Of a stretch of 64,000 nt of DNA, positions 18,143 to 27,109 are shown piece after piece (the stretch's first letter is position 1; every line of letters starts with the position of its first letter). The translations under genes and the position numbers were made by a program. The stretch is taken from contig CAPGDO010000004.1 of assembly GCA_948616985.1 (NCBI GenBank), positions 62,001 to 126,000 on the forward strand, in the 5' to 3' direction. This DNA comes from MGBC163016 sp910588905. GTDB taxonomy: Bacteria > Actinomycetota > Coriobacteriia > Coriobacteriales > Eggerthellaceae. The notes under the pieces were generated by a model, which was not told the DNA's origin, made no database searches, and saw only the letters and a list, made by a program, of their open reading frames with translations.

Positions 18143-19567
18143 ATGGGCGGATTCTTCGGGGCGGTTTCGCATAACGACGTGGTGCTGGATGTCTTCTTCG
18201 GAGTGGATTACCACTCCCATCTGGGCACACGGCGCGGAGGCATGGTCTTCGTTGACAAGGAAGACGGCTTCCAGAAGGAGATCCACTCCATCGAGAACAC
18301 CCCTTTCCGTTCGCGGTTCGAAGATGACCTGCCGAAGTTCCATGGCACCTCCGGCATCGGATGCATCTCCGACACGGATCCCCAACCGCTCCTCGTCCGG
18401 TCTCATCTGGGTACCTTCGCCATCACCACGGTAGGGGCCATCAACAATGCAGAGCTCCTGGTGGACGAGTTCTTCGCTGACGGCGAGAACCAGTTCATGG
18501 CCATGAGCTCGGGCAAGGTGAACGGTACGGAATTGGTGGCGGCCCTCATCAATCAGAAAGAGGATTTCGTCTCGGGCATCAAGCATGCTCAAGAGAAGAT
18601 AGAAGGCTCCCTCACGCTGCTCATCATGACCCGCGAAGGGGATATCATCGCCGCGCGGGATTCTGTGGGGCGCTTGCCGGTGCTCATCGGCCAGAAAGAG
18701 GATGGGTACTGCATCTCCTTCGAATCCTTCGCCTATCACAAGCTGGGGTTCGTGGATGCCTATGAGCTGGGGCCTGGTGAGATCGTTCGCGTGGATGCGA
18801 ACGGCTTCGACACCTTGGCGCCTGCGGGAGACCGCATGCAGATCTGCGCGTTCCTCTGGGTCTATTACGGTTACCCCAACTCCAACTACGAGGGCGTCAA
18901 TGTCGAATGCATGCGCTACAAGAATGGCGCCATCATGGCCCGTGATGAGCGGGCGGCAGGGCTCATGCCCCAGGTTGACTACGTTGCAGGCGTGCCAGAT
19001 TCCGGCGTGCCCCATGCCATCGGCTATTCCACGGAGAGCGGCCAGCCCTTCGCGCGGCCCTTCATCAAGTACACCCCCACTTGGGCGCGCTCCTTCATGC
19101 CTACCAACCAAGAAGTGCGCAATCGCGTAGCGAAGATGAAGCAGATCCATATCCCGGAGCTCATCCGCGACAAGAAGCTCTTGTTCGTGGACGATTCCAT
19201 TGTCCGGGGCACTCAGCTGCGGGAAACGGTGGAGTTCCTCTACGGTTGCGGCGCGCAGGAAGTCCACATGCGAAGCGCCTGCCCGCCCATCATGTATTCC
19301 TGCAAGTATCTCAGCTTCTCCTCCAGCAAGTCCGAGATGGACCTCATCGCGCGGAGGGTGATCCATCAGCTGGAAGGCGAGGACGGGATAGAGCACCTGA
19401 GCGAGTACGCAGATAACACCACCGAGCGAGGCCGTTGCATGCTCAAGACCATCTGCGAGCAGCTGGGCTTCGATTCGCTGGGGTACCAATCCCTGACCGG
19501 CATGCTGGAGGCCATCGGCATAGATCCGGCGAAGGTCTGCACGTATTGTTGGACGGGCAAGGAATAG
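18143..19567 (+). CDS. PurF-like amidophosphoribosyltransferase homologue lacking the N-terminal catalytic Cys
   Basis: The 474-aa protein aligns with glutamine PRPP amidotransferase. The N-terminal Ntn glutaminase fold has YHSHLGTRRGG, HGTSGIGCISDTDPQPLL and IINNAEL-type segments. The phosphoribosyltransferase domain has FVDDSIVRGTQLR near residue 350. The C-terminal CPPIMYSC and CTYCWTGK (C466, C469) resemble Fe-S ligands of B. subtilis PurF. Canonical PurF begins MCGI, exposing Cys1 as nucleophile; this one begins MGGFFGAV with Gly at that place. The start is secured by AAGGAGGAG at 18132-18140, and no Cys lies nearby. I recall similar MGGFFG proteins in Bacteroidetes and Coriobacteria, so this is a family trait. 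It may be ammonia-dependent or regulatory. GSIII follows 27 bp downstream. Confidence 0.85.
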   Translation: MGGFFGAVSHNDVVLDVFFGVDYHSHLGTRRGGMVFVDKEDGFQKEIHSIENTPFRSRFEDDLPKFHGTSGIGCISDTDPQPLLVRSHLGTFAITTVGAINNAELLVDEFFADGENQFMAMSSGKVNGTELVAALINQKEDFVSGIKHAQEKIEGSLTLLIMTREGDIIAARDSVGRLPVLIGQKEDGYCISFESFAYHKLGFVDAYELGPGEIVRVDANGFDTLAPAGDRMQICAFLWVYYGYPNSNYEGVNVECMRYKNGAIMARDERAAGLMPQVDYVAGVPDSGVPHAIGYSTESGQPFARPFIKYTPTWARSFMPTNQEVRNRVAKMKQIHIPELIRDKKLLFVDDSIVRGTQLRETVEFLYGCGAQEVHMRSACPPIMYSCKYLSFSSSKSEMDLIARRVIHQLEGEDGIEHLSEYADNTTERGRCMLKTICEQLGFDSLGYQSLTGMLEAIGIDPAKVCTYCWTGKE

Positions 19568-19594
19568 GCGAAGAGCGGGCAAGGAGCGGGAACC

Positions 19595-21685
19595 ATGGCG
19601 AAGGTACAAGAGATCTACGGCAAGCTGGTGTTCGACGAGCATACCATGCAGGAGCGCCTGCCCTCAGCCACGTACAAGCAGCTCATGCGCACCATCAAAG
19701 AGGGTGAGCCGCTGGATATCGAGGTGGCGAACGTGGTGGCCCACGCCATGAAGGAATGGGCTATCGAAGAAGGGGCCACCCATTACACCCATTGGTTCCA
19801 GCCGCTCTCCGGTATCACCTCTGAGAAGCATGACAGCTTCATCGATCCCATCGATGACGGTCACGCCATCATGTCCTTCTCGGGCAAAGAGCTCATCCAG
19901 GGAGAGCCGGATGCTTCCAGCTTCCCCTCGGGAGGTCTGCGGGCCACCTTCGAAGCCCGCGGCTACACCGCTTGGGATCCCACCTCCTTCGCCTTCATCA
20001 AAGACGAGGTGCTCTGCATTCCCACGGCTTTCTGCTCCTACAACGGTGAGGCACTGGATAAGAAAACGCCCCTGCTCCGTTCCATGCGGGCGGTCCATGA
20101 GCAGGCGAACCGCGTGCTGGCGCTCTTCGGGGAGCCCTACCAGCGGGTGGTGCCTACCGTGGGTGCCGAACAGGAGTATTTCCTGATCTCTGAGGATGAT
20201 TACAAGAAGCGCTTGGACCTCATGCTCACTGGCCGCACGCTCTTCGGCTATGCCCCCTGCAAGGGCCAAGAGCTCGAGGATCACTACTTCGGTGCCATCC
20301 GTCCCACCGTGAACAACTTCATGAAGGAGCTGGATGACGAGCTCTGGAAGCTCGGGGTTCCGGCGAAGACGAAGCATAACGAGGTGGCTCCTTGCCAGCA
20401 TGAGCTCGCGCCGCTCTTCGCCAATGCGAACCGCGCCATCGACCAGAACCTGCTCACCATGGAAGAGATGCGCCTGTTGGCCAGCCACTACAACCTCGTG
20501 TGCTTGGAGCACGAGAAGCCCTTCGAGCACATCAACGGTTCGGGCAAGCACAACAACTGGTCTCTGGCTGCCAATGGCAAGAACCTGCTGGAGCCGGGGG
20601 ACCATCCCATGTCGAACCTGCGCTTCCTGGTATTCCTGGCAGGGGTCATCCAGGCTGTGGATGACTACCAGGAGCTCTTGCGCATGACGGCGGCATCGGC
20701 AGGCAACGACCATCGCCTGGGGGCCAATGAGGCTCCTCCGGCTATCGTGTCCATGTTCTTGGGTGATGATCTGGGCCAGGTCGTGGACGCGCTCATCCAA
20801 GACAAGGATTACACCTCCCATGGGCCCACGGAGATGGATCTGGGCGTGGCTGAGCTGCCGAACTTCCTCCAGGACAACTCTGACCGCAACCGCACCAGCC
20901 CCTTCGCCTTCACGGGCAACAAGTTCGAGTTCCGCATGCCCGGCTCAGAGCAGAACCTCTCGGATGCGAACATGGTGTTGAACACGGCCATGGCAAGATC
21001 CCTGAAGGAATTCGCCGATGAGATGGAGGGCGTGAGCGAAGACGGGTTCCGCAGCGCAGCCCTTGATTACGTGAAGCGCACGCTGCGCGACCATCAGCGC
21101 ATCATCTTCAACGGCGACGGCTACTCTGATGAATGGCCGGAGGAGGCCCATCGTCGCGGCTTGGCCGACCATAGGACCACCGCTGATGCGCTGCCCTGCT
21201 TGGTGGACCAGAAGTCCATCGACCTGTTCGGCGAATTCCATGTGCTGGATGAGGCTGAGGTCCGCAGTCGCTACGAGGTCAAGCTAGAGAAGTACAACAA
21301 GACCATGAACATAGAGATCCGCACCATGAAGCGCCTCGTGCGGAGGGATTATCTCCCTGCCATCAACCGCTTCGCTGCGGAGATAGCGGAGAATACCTGG
21401 AAGATCAAGCAGATGCTCCCCGATGCGCCCGTAGAGCCGCAGGAGAGGAAGCTCAAGACGCTGGTAGACGGCGCAGCGAAGATCAACGAGCTGCTCTCCC
21501 GCCTCCATGAGCTGCATTATGCTTCCCTGGAGATAGAAGACCAGCAGGAGCGCGCGAACATGAACGCCCATCAGATCATCCCGGTCATGGATGACCTGCG
21601 TGATGCGGTGGACGCCATGGAGATCATCGTTGCGCGCGAACAGTGGCCCGTGCCCACCTACAACGAGATACTGTTCTACGCCTAG
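19595..21685 (+). CDS. glnN: Glutamine synthetase type III
   Basis: The 696-aa protein is a GSIII, the large form typical of Bacteroides, cyanobacteria and some Clostridia. Key stretches are the family-typical HYTHWFQPLSG, LRATFEARGYTAWDP, VGAEQEYFLI (metal-binding glutamates), KTKHNEVAPCQHELAP and the HINGSGKHNNWSL ammonia/ATP site. A long C-terminal helical region follows (residues 560-690). It makes glutamine from glutamate, ATP and ammonia. It lies 27 bp after the Cys-less PurF homologue, an arrangement that would co-express a glutamine maker with a PRPP amidotransferase relative. Confidence 0.96.
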   Translation: MAKVQEIYGKLVFDEHTMQERLPSATYKQLMRTIKEGEPLDIEVANVVAHAMKEWAIEEGATHYTHWFQPLSGITSEKHDSFIDPIDDGHAIMSFSGKELIQGEPDASSFPSGGLRATFEARGYTAWDPTSFAFIKDEVLCIPTAFCSYNGEALDKKTPLLRSMRAVHEQANRVLALFGEPYQRVVPTVGAEQEYFLISEDDYKKRLDLMLTGRTLFGYAPCKGQELEDHYFGAIRPTVNNFMKELDDELWKLGVPAKTKHNEVAPCQHELAPLFANANRAIDQNLLTMEEMRLLASHYNLVCLEHEKPFEHINGSGKHNNWSLAANGKNLLEPGDHPMSNLRFLVFLAGVIQAVDDYQELLRMTAASAGNDHRLGANEAPPAIVSMFLGDDLGQVVDALIQDKDYTSHGPTEMDLGVAELPNFLQDNSDRNRTSPFAFTGNKFEFRMPGSEQNLSDANMVLNTAMARSLKEFADEMEGVSEDGFRSAALDYVKRTLRDHQRIIFNGDGYSDEWPEEAHRRGLADHRTTADALPCLVDQKSIDLFGEFHVLDEAEVRSRYEVKLEKYNKTMNIEIRTMKRLVRRDYLPAINRFAAEIAENTWKIKQMLPDAPVEPQERKLKTLVDGAAKINELLSRLHELHYASLEIEDQQERANMNAHQIIPVMDDLRDAVDAMEIIVAREQWPVPTYNEILFYA

Positions 21686-21846
21686 AAGGCGGCCAGCTGA
21701 GAAAGCCTCACCCAGAACCCTCACCGGGAAGCCTCACCTCGACCACCCGTGTCCCTGGGCGCTCCTGGGCAGTGCAGCGAAGCGTGTTCAGGCGCGCTTT
21801 CGCGGTAAATCCGGCTGCCGCGAGGCTTCTCTCCGTGATTGGTGTC

Positions 21847-21852
21847 TATAAT
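21847..21852 (+). promoter_or_regulatory. -10 element of ilvE
   Basis: A perfect TATAAT lies 42 bp before the ilvE ATG. No clear -35 is visible. The 209-bp gap after glnN holds no gene and no T-box motif I could recognise. Confidence 0.5.
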
Positions 21853-21894
21853 CTCGTTATCTGTCTCTCTCATCCAAGGTAAGGGGATGTTCTT

Positions 21895-22818
21895 ATGGCT
21901 GACATAACCGAAGTTGATCTCATATGGAAGAATGGGGAGCTGGTCCCCTGGGCTGAGGCCACCACCCATGTCCTGTCCCATTCGCTCCATTACGGCTCTG
22001 GTGTCTTCGAGGGCCTTCGCTGCTACAAGGATCCTGATTCTGATCGCAGCTTCGTGTTCCGCCTGCGCGACCACATGGAGCGCCTGCATCGCTCCGCGAA
22101 GATCGCCGCCATAGACCTGCCGTACAGCGTGGATGAGCTCTGCGAAGCCACCTTGGAGGTCATCCGTGCGAACAAGCTGGCTAGCTGCTACATCCGCCCG
22201 CTGGTCTACCGCGGGTACGGCGTCATGGGCGTTGACCCCACGGGTGCACCCACCGATGTCGTCATCGCCTGCTGGCCCTGGGATGCCTATCTCGGTCCTG
22301 ATGCCCTTGAGAACGGCATTGCCGTGGGCATCTCCTCTTGGCGCCAGCGCTCCATCAACGCCATCCCGCCTGCGGTCAAGGCCACGGCTGCCTACTTCAA
22401 TTCGCTCATGGCGAAGCTGGAGGCGAAGTCCCATGGCTACAGCGAGGCCATCATGCTGAATGAGGAAGGGCTCGTATGCGAAGGCACGGGCGAGAACCTC
22501 TTCATCGTCCGTGACGGCATCCTCTCCACTCCACCCATCTCTGATGGTCTGCTGGAGGGCATCACCCGTGATAGCGTGCTGGTGCTTGCGGATGCCCTGG
22601 AGATTCCCTGCATCGAAGAGAGCCTTACCCGCTCTGATCTCTACATTGCCGATGAGGTCTTCTTCACGGGCAGCGCCGCTGAGCTGACGCCGGTGGCCAG
22701 CGTGGATGGCCGGGTCATCGGCAAGCGCGGGGAGATAACGAAGCGCCTGCAGGACAAGTTCTTCGAGGTGGCTTACGGCAAGGATCCGGAGTTCATCGAC
22801 TGGCTTGCTGAAGTCTAA
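21895..22818 (+). CDS. ilvE: Branched-chain amino acid aminotransferase
   Basis: The 307-aa fold-type IV PLP aminotransferase shows HSLHYGSGVFEGLRCY at the start, the PLP lysine in PPAVKATAAYFNS, GYSEAIMLNEEG and CEGTGENLFIV. It transaminates the keto acids of Leu, Ile and Val. The next gene, cimA, begins at the base following the ilvE stop, so the two are coupled and point to isoleucine synthesis by the citramalate route. Confidence 0.96.
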   Translation: MADITEVDLIWKNGELVPWAEATTHVLSHSLHYGSGVFEGLRCYKDPDSDRSFVFRLRDHMERLHRSAKIAAIDLPYSVDELCEATLEVIRANKLASCYIRPLVYRGYGVMGVDPTGAPTDVVIACWPWDAYLGPDALENGIAVGISSWRQRSINAIPPAVKATAAYFNSLMAKLEAKSHGYSEAIMLNEEGLVCEGTGENLFIVRDGILSTPPISDGLLEGITRDSVLVLADALEIPCIEESLTRSDLYIADEVFFTGSAAELTPVASVDGRVIGKRGEITKRLQDKFFEVAYGKDPEFIDWLAEV

Positions 22819-24435
22819 TTGACCCAGGTTCGCACATACGATTCAACCCTGCGTGACGGTGAGCAATGCGAAGGCGTCAGCTTGTCCTTGGAGGACAAGC
22901 TCAAGGTGGTGGAGCACCTTGACGCCTTCGGGATAGACATCATCGAAGGGGGCTTTCCGGCCTCTAACCCCAAGGACATCGCCTTCTTCAAGCGTGCCTT
23001 GGAGATGCCGCTCGGCCATGCGCGGATCGCAGCTTTCGGCAGCACCTGCAAGAAGGGCGTGGCAGCCCAGCATGACCAAGGGCTCCAGGACCTCCTGGCG
23101 TGCGGCGCTCCGGTGGTCACCATCGTAGGCAAGACGTGGGACGAGCAGGTCACCCGGGCTCTGCGTACCACCTTAGAGGAGAATCTGCGCATGATCGCTG
23201 ATTCGGTGGCATACCTCAAGGCTCACGGGCGCGAGGTGATCTTCGACGCCGAGCACTTCTTCGACGGCTACGCCTCCGATCCCGCCTATGCGCTTAAGTG
23301 CCTTCGCGTGGCCAGCGAGGCGGGGGCTGATTCCATCGATCTCTGCGAGACCAACGGCGGTTGGCTGCCCTTCCAGGTGGAAGCTGTGGTGCGCGCCGTG
23401 GTGGAGGCTCTACCCGGGCAGGCCTTCGGCATCCATTGCCACGATGATTCCGGTTGTGCCGTAGCCAATGCGCTTTCCGCTGTACGCGCGGGAGTCGTGC
23501 AGGTGCAGGGCACGTGCAACGGCATCGGAGAGCGCGTGGGCAATACGGATCTGCTCACCGTGATCGCTGACCTTGAGCTCAAGATGGGCATAGAGGTAGT
23601 GGGCAGCCATTCGCTTCGCCAGCTTACCGAGGTCTCCCGTTATATCGCCGAGGTCACGGGGGTTGGTCTGCCTGCTCATCATCCCTACTCGGGGGCTTCG
23701 GCCTTCGCTCATAAAGGAGGGCTGCACGCCAGTGCCATCGCCCGCTTTCCGCAAGCCTATGAGCACACAGACCCTGAGCGCGTGGGCAACAGCGCTCGGA
23801 TGGTGGTGAGCGAATTGGCAGGCAAGGCGTCGTTGCTGCATAAGGCAACGGCTCTGGGCATCGATCTGGAGGCGGCGGGGGTCGATATCCAAGCAGTGCT
23901 GGATGACATCAAGGATCGCGAGGCGCGCGGCTATACCTATGAGGTGGCTGACGGGTCTTTGGCGCTGCTCATGATGCGTCATGTGGGCACCTATCGTCCT
24001 GCATTCAATCTGGAATCCTTCCGGGTGATCGTAGATGATCGGGAAGACACGGGAGCCTTGGCGAAGGATGCCGCCTCTGAAGCCGTCATCAAGATCCACG
24101 TGGGGGATGAGCGCTTCGTGGCTACCGGCGAGGGAGCTGGTCCCGTGGGAGCGTTGGGTGCGGCGCTTCGGGCGGCTATCACGGAATCCTATCCGGAAGT
24201 GGCTGGCCTTGAACTGACTGACTATAAGGTGCGCCTGCTTGATGAGAGCCAGGGAACGGATGCCATCACCCGCGTGACCATCACCACTTCTGATGCATTC
24301 GGTTCCTTTGGCACGGTGGGTGTCTCTGAGAACGTCATCGAGGCATCTTGGAATGCGTTGGTGGAGTCCATCGAATACGGTCTCGTTCGCAAGCACAGAG
24401 CAAGGGAGAAGGCAACGGAGGTGGAAGATGGCTGA
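22819..24435 (+). CDS. cimA: (R)-citramalate synthase
   Basis: The 538-aa protein belongs to the alpha-isopropylmalate/homocitrate synthase family. It opens VRTYDSTLRDGEQ with the metal Asp, continues with IIEGGFPASNPKD and carries the metal-binding IHCHDDSGCAVANAL and later HKGGLHASAI. The C-terminal LeuA-like regulatory domain (from about residue 410) includes TDYKVRLLDESQGTDAITRV. The CimA subfamily fits the length and the ETNGGWLPF motif. It condenses pyruvate and acetyl-CoA for threonine-independent isoleucine synthesis. The start is TTG, immediately after the ilvE TAA, with no good Shine-Dalgarno, suggesting re-initiation. Confidence 0.9.
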   Translation: MTQVRTYDSTLRDGEQCEGVSLSLEDKLKVVEHLDAFGIDIIEGGFPASNPKDIAFFKRALEMPLGHARIAAFGSTCKKGVAAQHDQGLQDLLACGAPVVTIVGKTWDEQVTRALRTTLEENLRMIADSVAYLKAHGREVIFDAEHFFDGYASDPAYALKCLRVASEAGADSIDLCETNGGWLPFQVEAVVRAVVEALPGQAFGIHCHDDSGCAVANALSAVRAGVVQVQGTCNGIGERVGNTDLLTVIADLELKMGIEVVGSHSLRQLTEVSRYIAEVTGVGLPAHHPYSGASAFAHKGGLHASAIARFPQAYEHTDPERVGNSARMVVSELAGKASLLHKATALGIDLEAAGVDIQAVLDDIKDREARGYTYEVADGSLALLMMRHVGTYRPAFNLESFRVIVDDREDTGALAKDAASEAVIKIHVGDERFVATGEGAGPVGALGAALRAAITESYPEVAGLELTDYKVRLLDESQGTDAITRVTITTSDAFGSFGTVGVSENVIEASWNALVESIEYGLVRKHRAREKATEVEDG

Positions 24436-24751
24436 GAAGCCCAAAGGCCAAGACATTCGGGCGGACATCCGCAAGCCAGAGGTAGAGGACCTGCTTTGCG
24501 TGTTGGCCCAGCTTGATGACGCGGATACCATCTTTGCTCTCCTGGAAGACCTCTTCACCATCCGTGAGATCCGGGAGACCTCTCAGAGGCTCGCCGTGGC
24601 GCGCTTGTTGGACCAAGGGCTCTCCTATGCGGCCATCGAGGCCCAAACGGGAGCTTCGGCCACTACTATCGCGCGGGTGTCCAAGTGCCTCACCTATGGC
24701 TCCGGCGGATATGAGGCGGCCTTGGATATCCTAGAGGCCCAGGAATCCTAG
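24428..24751 (+). CDS. YerC/YecD-type TrpR-like DNA-binding protein
   Basis: The 107-aa protein starts at ATG 24428, 8 bp inside the end of cimA, preceded by GGAGGTGG. It is all helical with a TrpR/YerC pattern: LFTIREIRETSQRLAVARLLDQGLSYAAIEAQTGASATTIARVSKCL. The helix-turn-helix spans roughly residues 62-86. YerC-like proteins are presumed repressors of unknown ligand. The tight link to ilvE-cimA suggests, but does not prove, control of branched-chain synthesis. Its 3' end overlaps the convergent phosphatase gene by 21 bp. Confidence 0.85.
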   Translation: MAEKPKGQDIRADIRKPEVEDLLCVLAQLDDADTIFALLEDLFTIREIRETSQRLAVARLLDQGLSYAAIEAQTGASATTIARVSKCLTYGSGGYEAALDILEAQES

Positions 24752-25204
24752 CAACCCCGTGCATCCGTCACGAACATCCTCATAGGTGGTGTCGAAGTCC
24801 CCGGTATACCACGGATCGGCTACGTCACGATCGCTTCCCGCGAATCCCATCATCTTGTGGATCTTGCCCTGAGGGTCGCCTTTGAGCATGCGATGCATGT
24901 TCTTGATGTTCGCGCTATCCATCCCTATGAGCAGGTCGAAACGATCGTAATCTGCAGCGCAGAGCTGCCGGGCGCGCTTATCTTCGAAGCCGCCGATGCC
25001 CTGTTCCTGCAGCACGTGGACCGTACCGGGATAGACGGGGTTCCCGAGCTCTTCGGTGCTGGTGACGGCAGATGCTATATGGAACCGGTCTGTCAGCCCG
25101 CGCTTCGCCACCATGTCCTTCAACACGAATTCCGCCATGGTCGATCGGCAGATATTGCCGTGGCAGACGAACAGGATGCGGATCAGCGGTGAAGTATCGT
25201 TCAT
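24731..25204 (-). CDS. Low-molecular-weight protein tyrosine phosphatase
   Basis: The 157-aa protein has the LMW-PTP signature near its N-terminus: ILFVCHGNICRSTMAE, with nucleophile Cys14 and Arg20 in the C-X5-R loop. The general-acid motif is DPWYTGDFD. LIGMDSANIKNMHR is also family-typical. It removes phosphate from tyrosine on proteins. It overlaps the upstream NUDIX gene by 4 bp (ATGA) and is convergent with yerC. Confidence 0.95.
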   Translation of the reverse strand: MNDTSPLIRILFVCHGNICRSTMAEFVLKDMVAKRGLTDRFHIASAVTSTEELGNPVYPGTVHVLQEQGIGGFEDKRARQLCAADYDRFDLLIGMDSANIKNMHRMLKGDPQGKIHKMMGFAGSDRDVADPWYTGDFDTTYEDVRDGCTGLLGFLGL

Positions 25205-25896
25205 GCGAAATCCTTGGATGAGAGCGGGTTCTGAGCTAGTTCGAGGCGCTTGCGCAGCACCTGCGTGCGCTTAACGGATTCTAGCAAGAGCTGACAGCGC
25301 GTACCGATGAGATCTTGATTGGTCTCAAGGAACCTGCCTGCATCCTCTCGCTGCAAGGAGAAGATCTGGATCAGCTCCCTGTCCTCTAGCCGGGGTTCAC
25401 CCGCTGGCTCTACATAGGCGATGACCACCTGGACGTTCTCCTCTGCCATACCCACAGAGGAGTAGCCCGATTGCGGGAGCGCTATCAGGGAATCACCTTC
25501 CAGATCAGTTCGGATGCGGAACCCGGTCTCTTCTCTCAGCTCCCGGTCAACGCAGTCTTGCAGTGATTCTCCTTGCTCGATCAGGCCAGCCGGAAAAGCC
25601 ACCACCCAAGCATTCACGGGGTAGCGGAATTCGCGGATGAGCAACAGGGAATCATCGGGCAGCACAGGGACGATGCATACGGCATCGGGTGCCTGCTGCT
25701 TGCCTTCGGCGTTCGCTCGCAGAGCGGCCTCATAGGCATCCGGGTCTTTGCGCGAGACCGCTTCGTATTCATACAGGGACCCATCAGGCTGCCGGTAGGT
25801 GAGCAGGTATTTCTTGATCCATCCGTCGCTCAACAGCTGAACGTCTTCCAGCATGGGTTGGGGAACGTCGTGGACGGTAGAGATTGCATGCTTCAT
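25201..25896 (-). CDS. NUDIX hydrolase (ADP-ribose pyrophosphatase-like)
   Basis: The 231-aa protein carries a NUDIX box (GLIEQGES...RELREETGF) with the catalytic glutamates, preceded by a beta-rich N-terminal part (YLLTYRQPDGSLYEYEAVSRKD) as in ADP-sugar pyrophosphatases. QSGYSSVGMAEENVQVVIAYV after the box resembles that subgroup. The substrate is unproven. AAGGAGGCG lies just before the ATG. It is the first gene of a two-gene unit with the phosphatase. Confidence 0.88.
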   Translation of the reverse strand: MKHAISTVHDVPQPMLEDVQLLSDGWIKKYLLTYRQPDGSLYEYEAVSRKDPDAYEAALRANAEGKQQAPDAVCIVPVLPDDSLLLIREFRYPVNAWVVAFPAGLIEQGESLQDCVDRELREETGFRIRTDLEGDSLIALPQSGYSSVGMAEENVQVVIAYVEPAGEPRLEDRELIQIFSLQREDAGRFLETNQDLIGTRCQLLLESVKRTQVLRKRLELAQNPLSSKDFA

Positions 25897-26281
25897 GGTG
25901 CGCCTCCTTGGTTTCGACGATTGTTATAGCCGAATGATGACCGCAGAGCATCAAGATCCGTGAATCGTTGCCAGAATGACTGAAGAGAGAAGGATGCCGA
26001 AGGGTGCCTCAAGGGGGTAAGCACCCTTCGGCGATGGTCAGATGAGACGGCTTGGGAAGCTGCTCACCTGCGGCAACAGGCCTTGGGGAGAGGCTTTGCT
26101 GCCTGAGGAAACCTAGGGGGTCGGTTTCCCAACTGGGGAAAGGGGAAGGAGGAGGAACCCCTTTTCGCGCATCAACGATACGCCGCTCAGACCCCTTTGA
26201 AAAGCTGATCTGCTATCAGGTTGCTCATGCGCTTCTTGCATGAAACGGTTCCGTTCCCTTTGAGTGCGCTCCTGTCAACTT
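25897..26281. other. Gene-free stretch with an 11-bp hairpin
   Basis: This 385-bp gap between divergently placed minus-strand genes has no convincing frame. The clearest structure is a perfect 11-bp inverted repeat CCGAAGGGTGC / GCACCCTTCGG at 25997-26031 (13-nt loop), without a T-run on either strand. A smaller one, GGAAACC / GGTTTCC, lies at 26107-26129. G-rich and purine-rich tracts occur around 26115-26160. It might encode a small RNA, but I cannot match it to 6S, SRP, RNase P or tmRNA. Confidence 0.4.
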
Positions 26282-26311
26282 TGATGAAAAGAGGCCCCCG
26301 ATGGGGGCCTC
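26282..26311 (-). terminator. Rho-independent terminator of the rubrerythrin gene
   Basis: On the minus strand a 9-bp stem GAGGCCCCC / GGGGGCCTC is followed by TTTTCATC, about 27 bp after the rubrerythrin stop. Confidence 0.85.
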
Positions 26312-26337
26312 TTCGCAAAAGGATCTGTCAAGAAGGC

Positions 26338-26952
26338 TTAGAACTCCTTGAATGCAGATTTCGGTGCGAAGCAGATGGGGCACTTCTCGAAGTCATCGCC
26401 CTTGTGGATATAACCGCACACGGGGCAGAGGTAGAACGTGCGATCATCGGGGGCGTCGATGTTGTTGTACGCATCCATGTACAGCTCGGCATGGACGGCT
26501 TCGGCCAGCTTCGCGCGGGTGAAGACCAGCTCGGCACCGGTTTCTCCTTCGTCGATGGCCACCTTGATGAAGTTCGGGTACATATCAGAGGTCTCATAGA
26601 TCTCACCCATGGCACCGCTGATCAGGTTGATGTCCGTCTGGAAGCCAGTGGCCGAGGGGGCCTCGGGCGGCACGTAGTCAGGCTCCTTCTTCTGGATCTC
26701 AGCCACTTCCAGCTTGATGTGGATCTGCTCGGCAGCGCTGGTGGCAGCGAACTGGCGGGAGATCTGGTCGTAGCCAGCTTCCTTCGCCAGGCGTGAGAAC
26801 TCAGCGTACTTGGCGCTGGCCCCGGTCTCGCCAGCGACGGCCGACTTCAGGTTGTCGAGGGTGGTCCCCACCACGGTCTCAACGTCAGGGACGATGTTGA
26901 AGTTAGTGGAGTTCTCAGCAGTAGGGGTTACATCGCGTACTTTCATGGTCAT
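26338..26952 (-). CDS. Rubrerythrin-family protein
   Basis: The 204-aa protein has an N-terminal ferritin-like diiron domain (ETGASAKYAEFSRLAKEAGY with iron-binding Glu, AEQIHIKLEVAE, MGEIYETSDMYPNF, AEAVHAELYMDA). A C-terminal rubredoxin-like knuckle follows with CPVCGYIHKGDDFEKCPIC (two CxxC pairs). Such proteins reduce hydrogen peroxide in anaerobes. AAAGGAG precedes ATG 26952; a second ATG two codons later is also possible. It stands alone with its own terminator. Confidence 0.93.
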   Translation of the reverse strand: MTMKVRDVTPTAENSTNFNIVPDVETVVGTTLDNLKSAVAGETGASAKYAEFSRLAKEAGYDQISRQFAATSAAEQIHIKLEVAEIQKKEPDYVPPEAPSATGFQTDINLISGAMGEIYETSDMYPNFIKVAIDEGETGAELVFTRAKLAEAVHAELYMDAYNNIDAPDDRTFYLCPVCGYIHKGDDFEKCPICFAPKSAFKEF

Positions 26953-27109
26953 GGTGTTCTCCTTTGGATGGTGAGGAATACCTACGCTCTGTCTGAGAGC
27001 GCTCTGAGTATTATAGATACAAGAGGTATCGAATCACGTTACGCTTTGATATAAAAGGGAGCGAGAATGCAGGGCATCGCCCCAAGGAAAGGCAGAAAGG
27101 AACCGGAGC

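Noticed and set aside
26052..26243. 63-codon plus-strand frame in the gap before rubrerythrin
   Set aside because: Low-complexity G-rich sequence, no ribosome site and no resemblance to a protein family.
25897..26281. 6S RNA, SRP RNA, RNase P RNA or tmRNA
   Set aside because: None of their conserved core sequences could be found on either strand.
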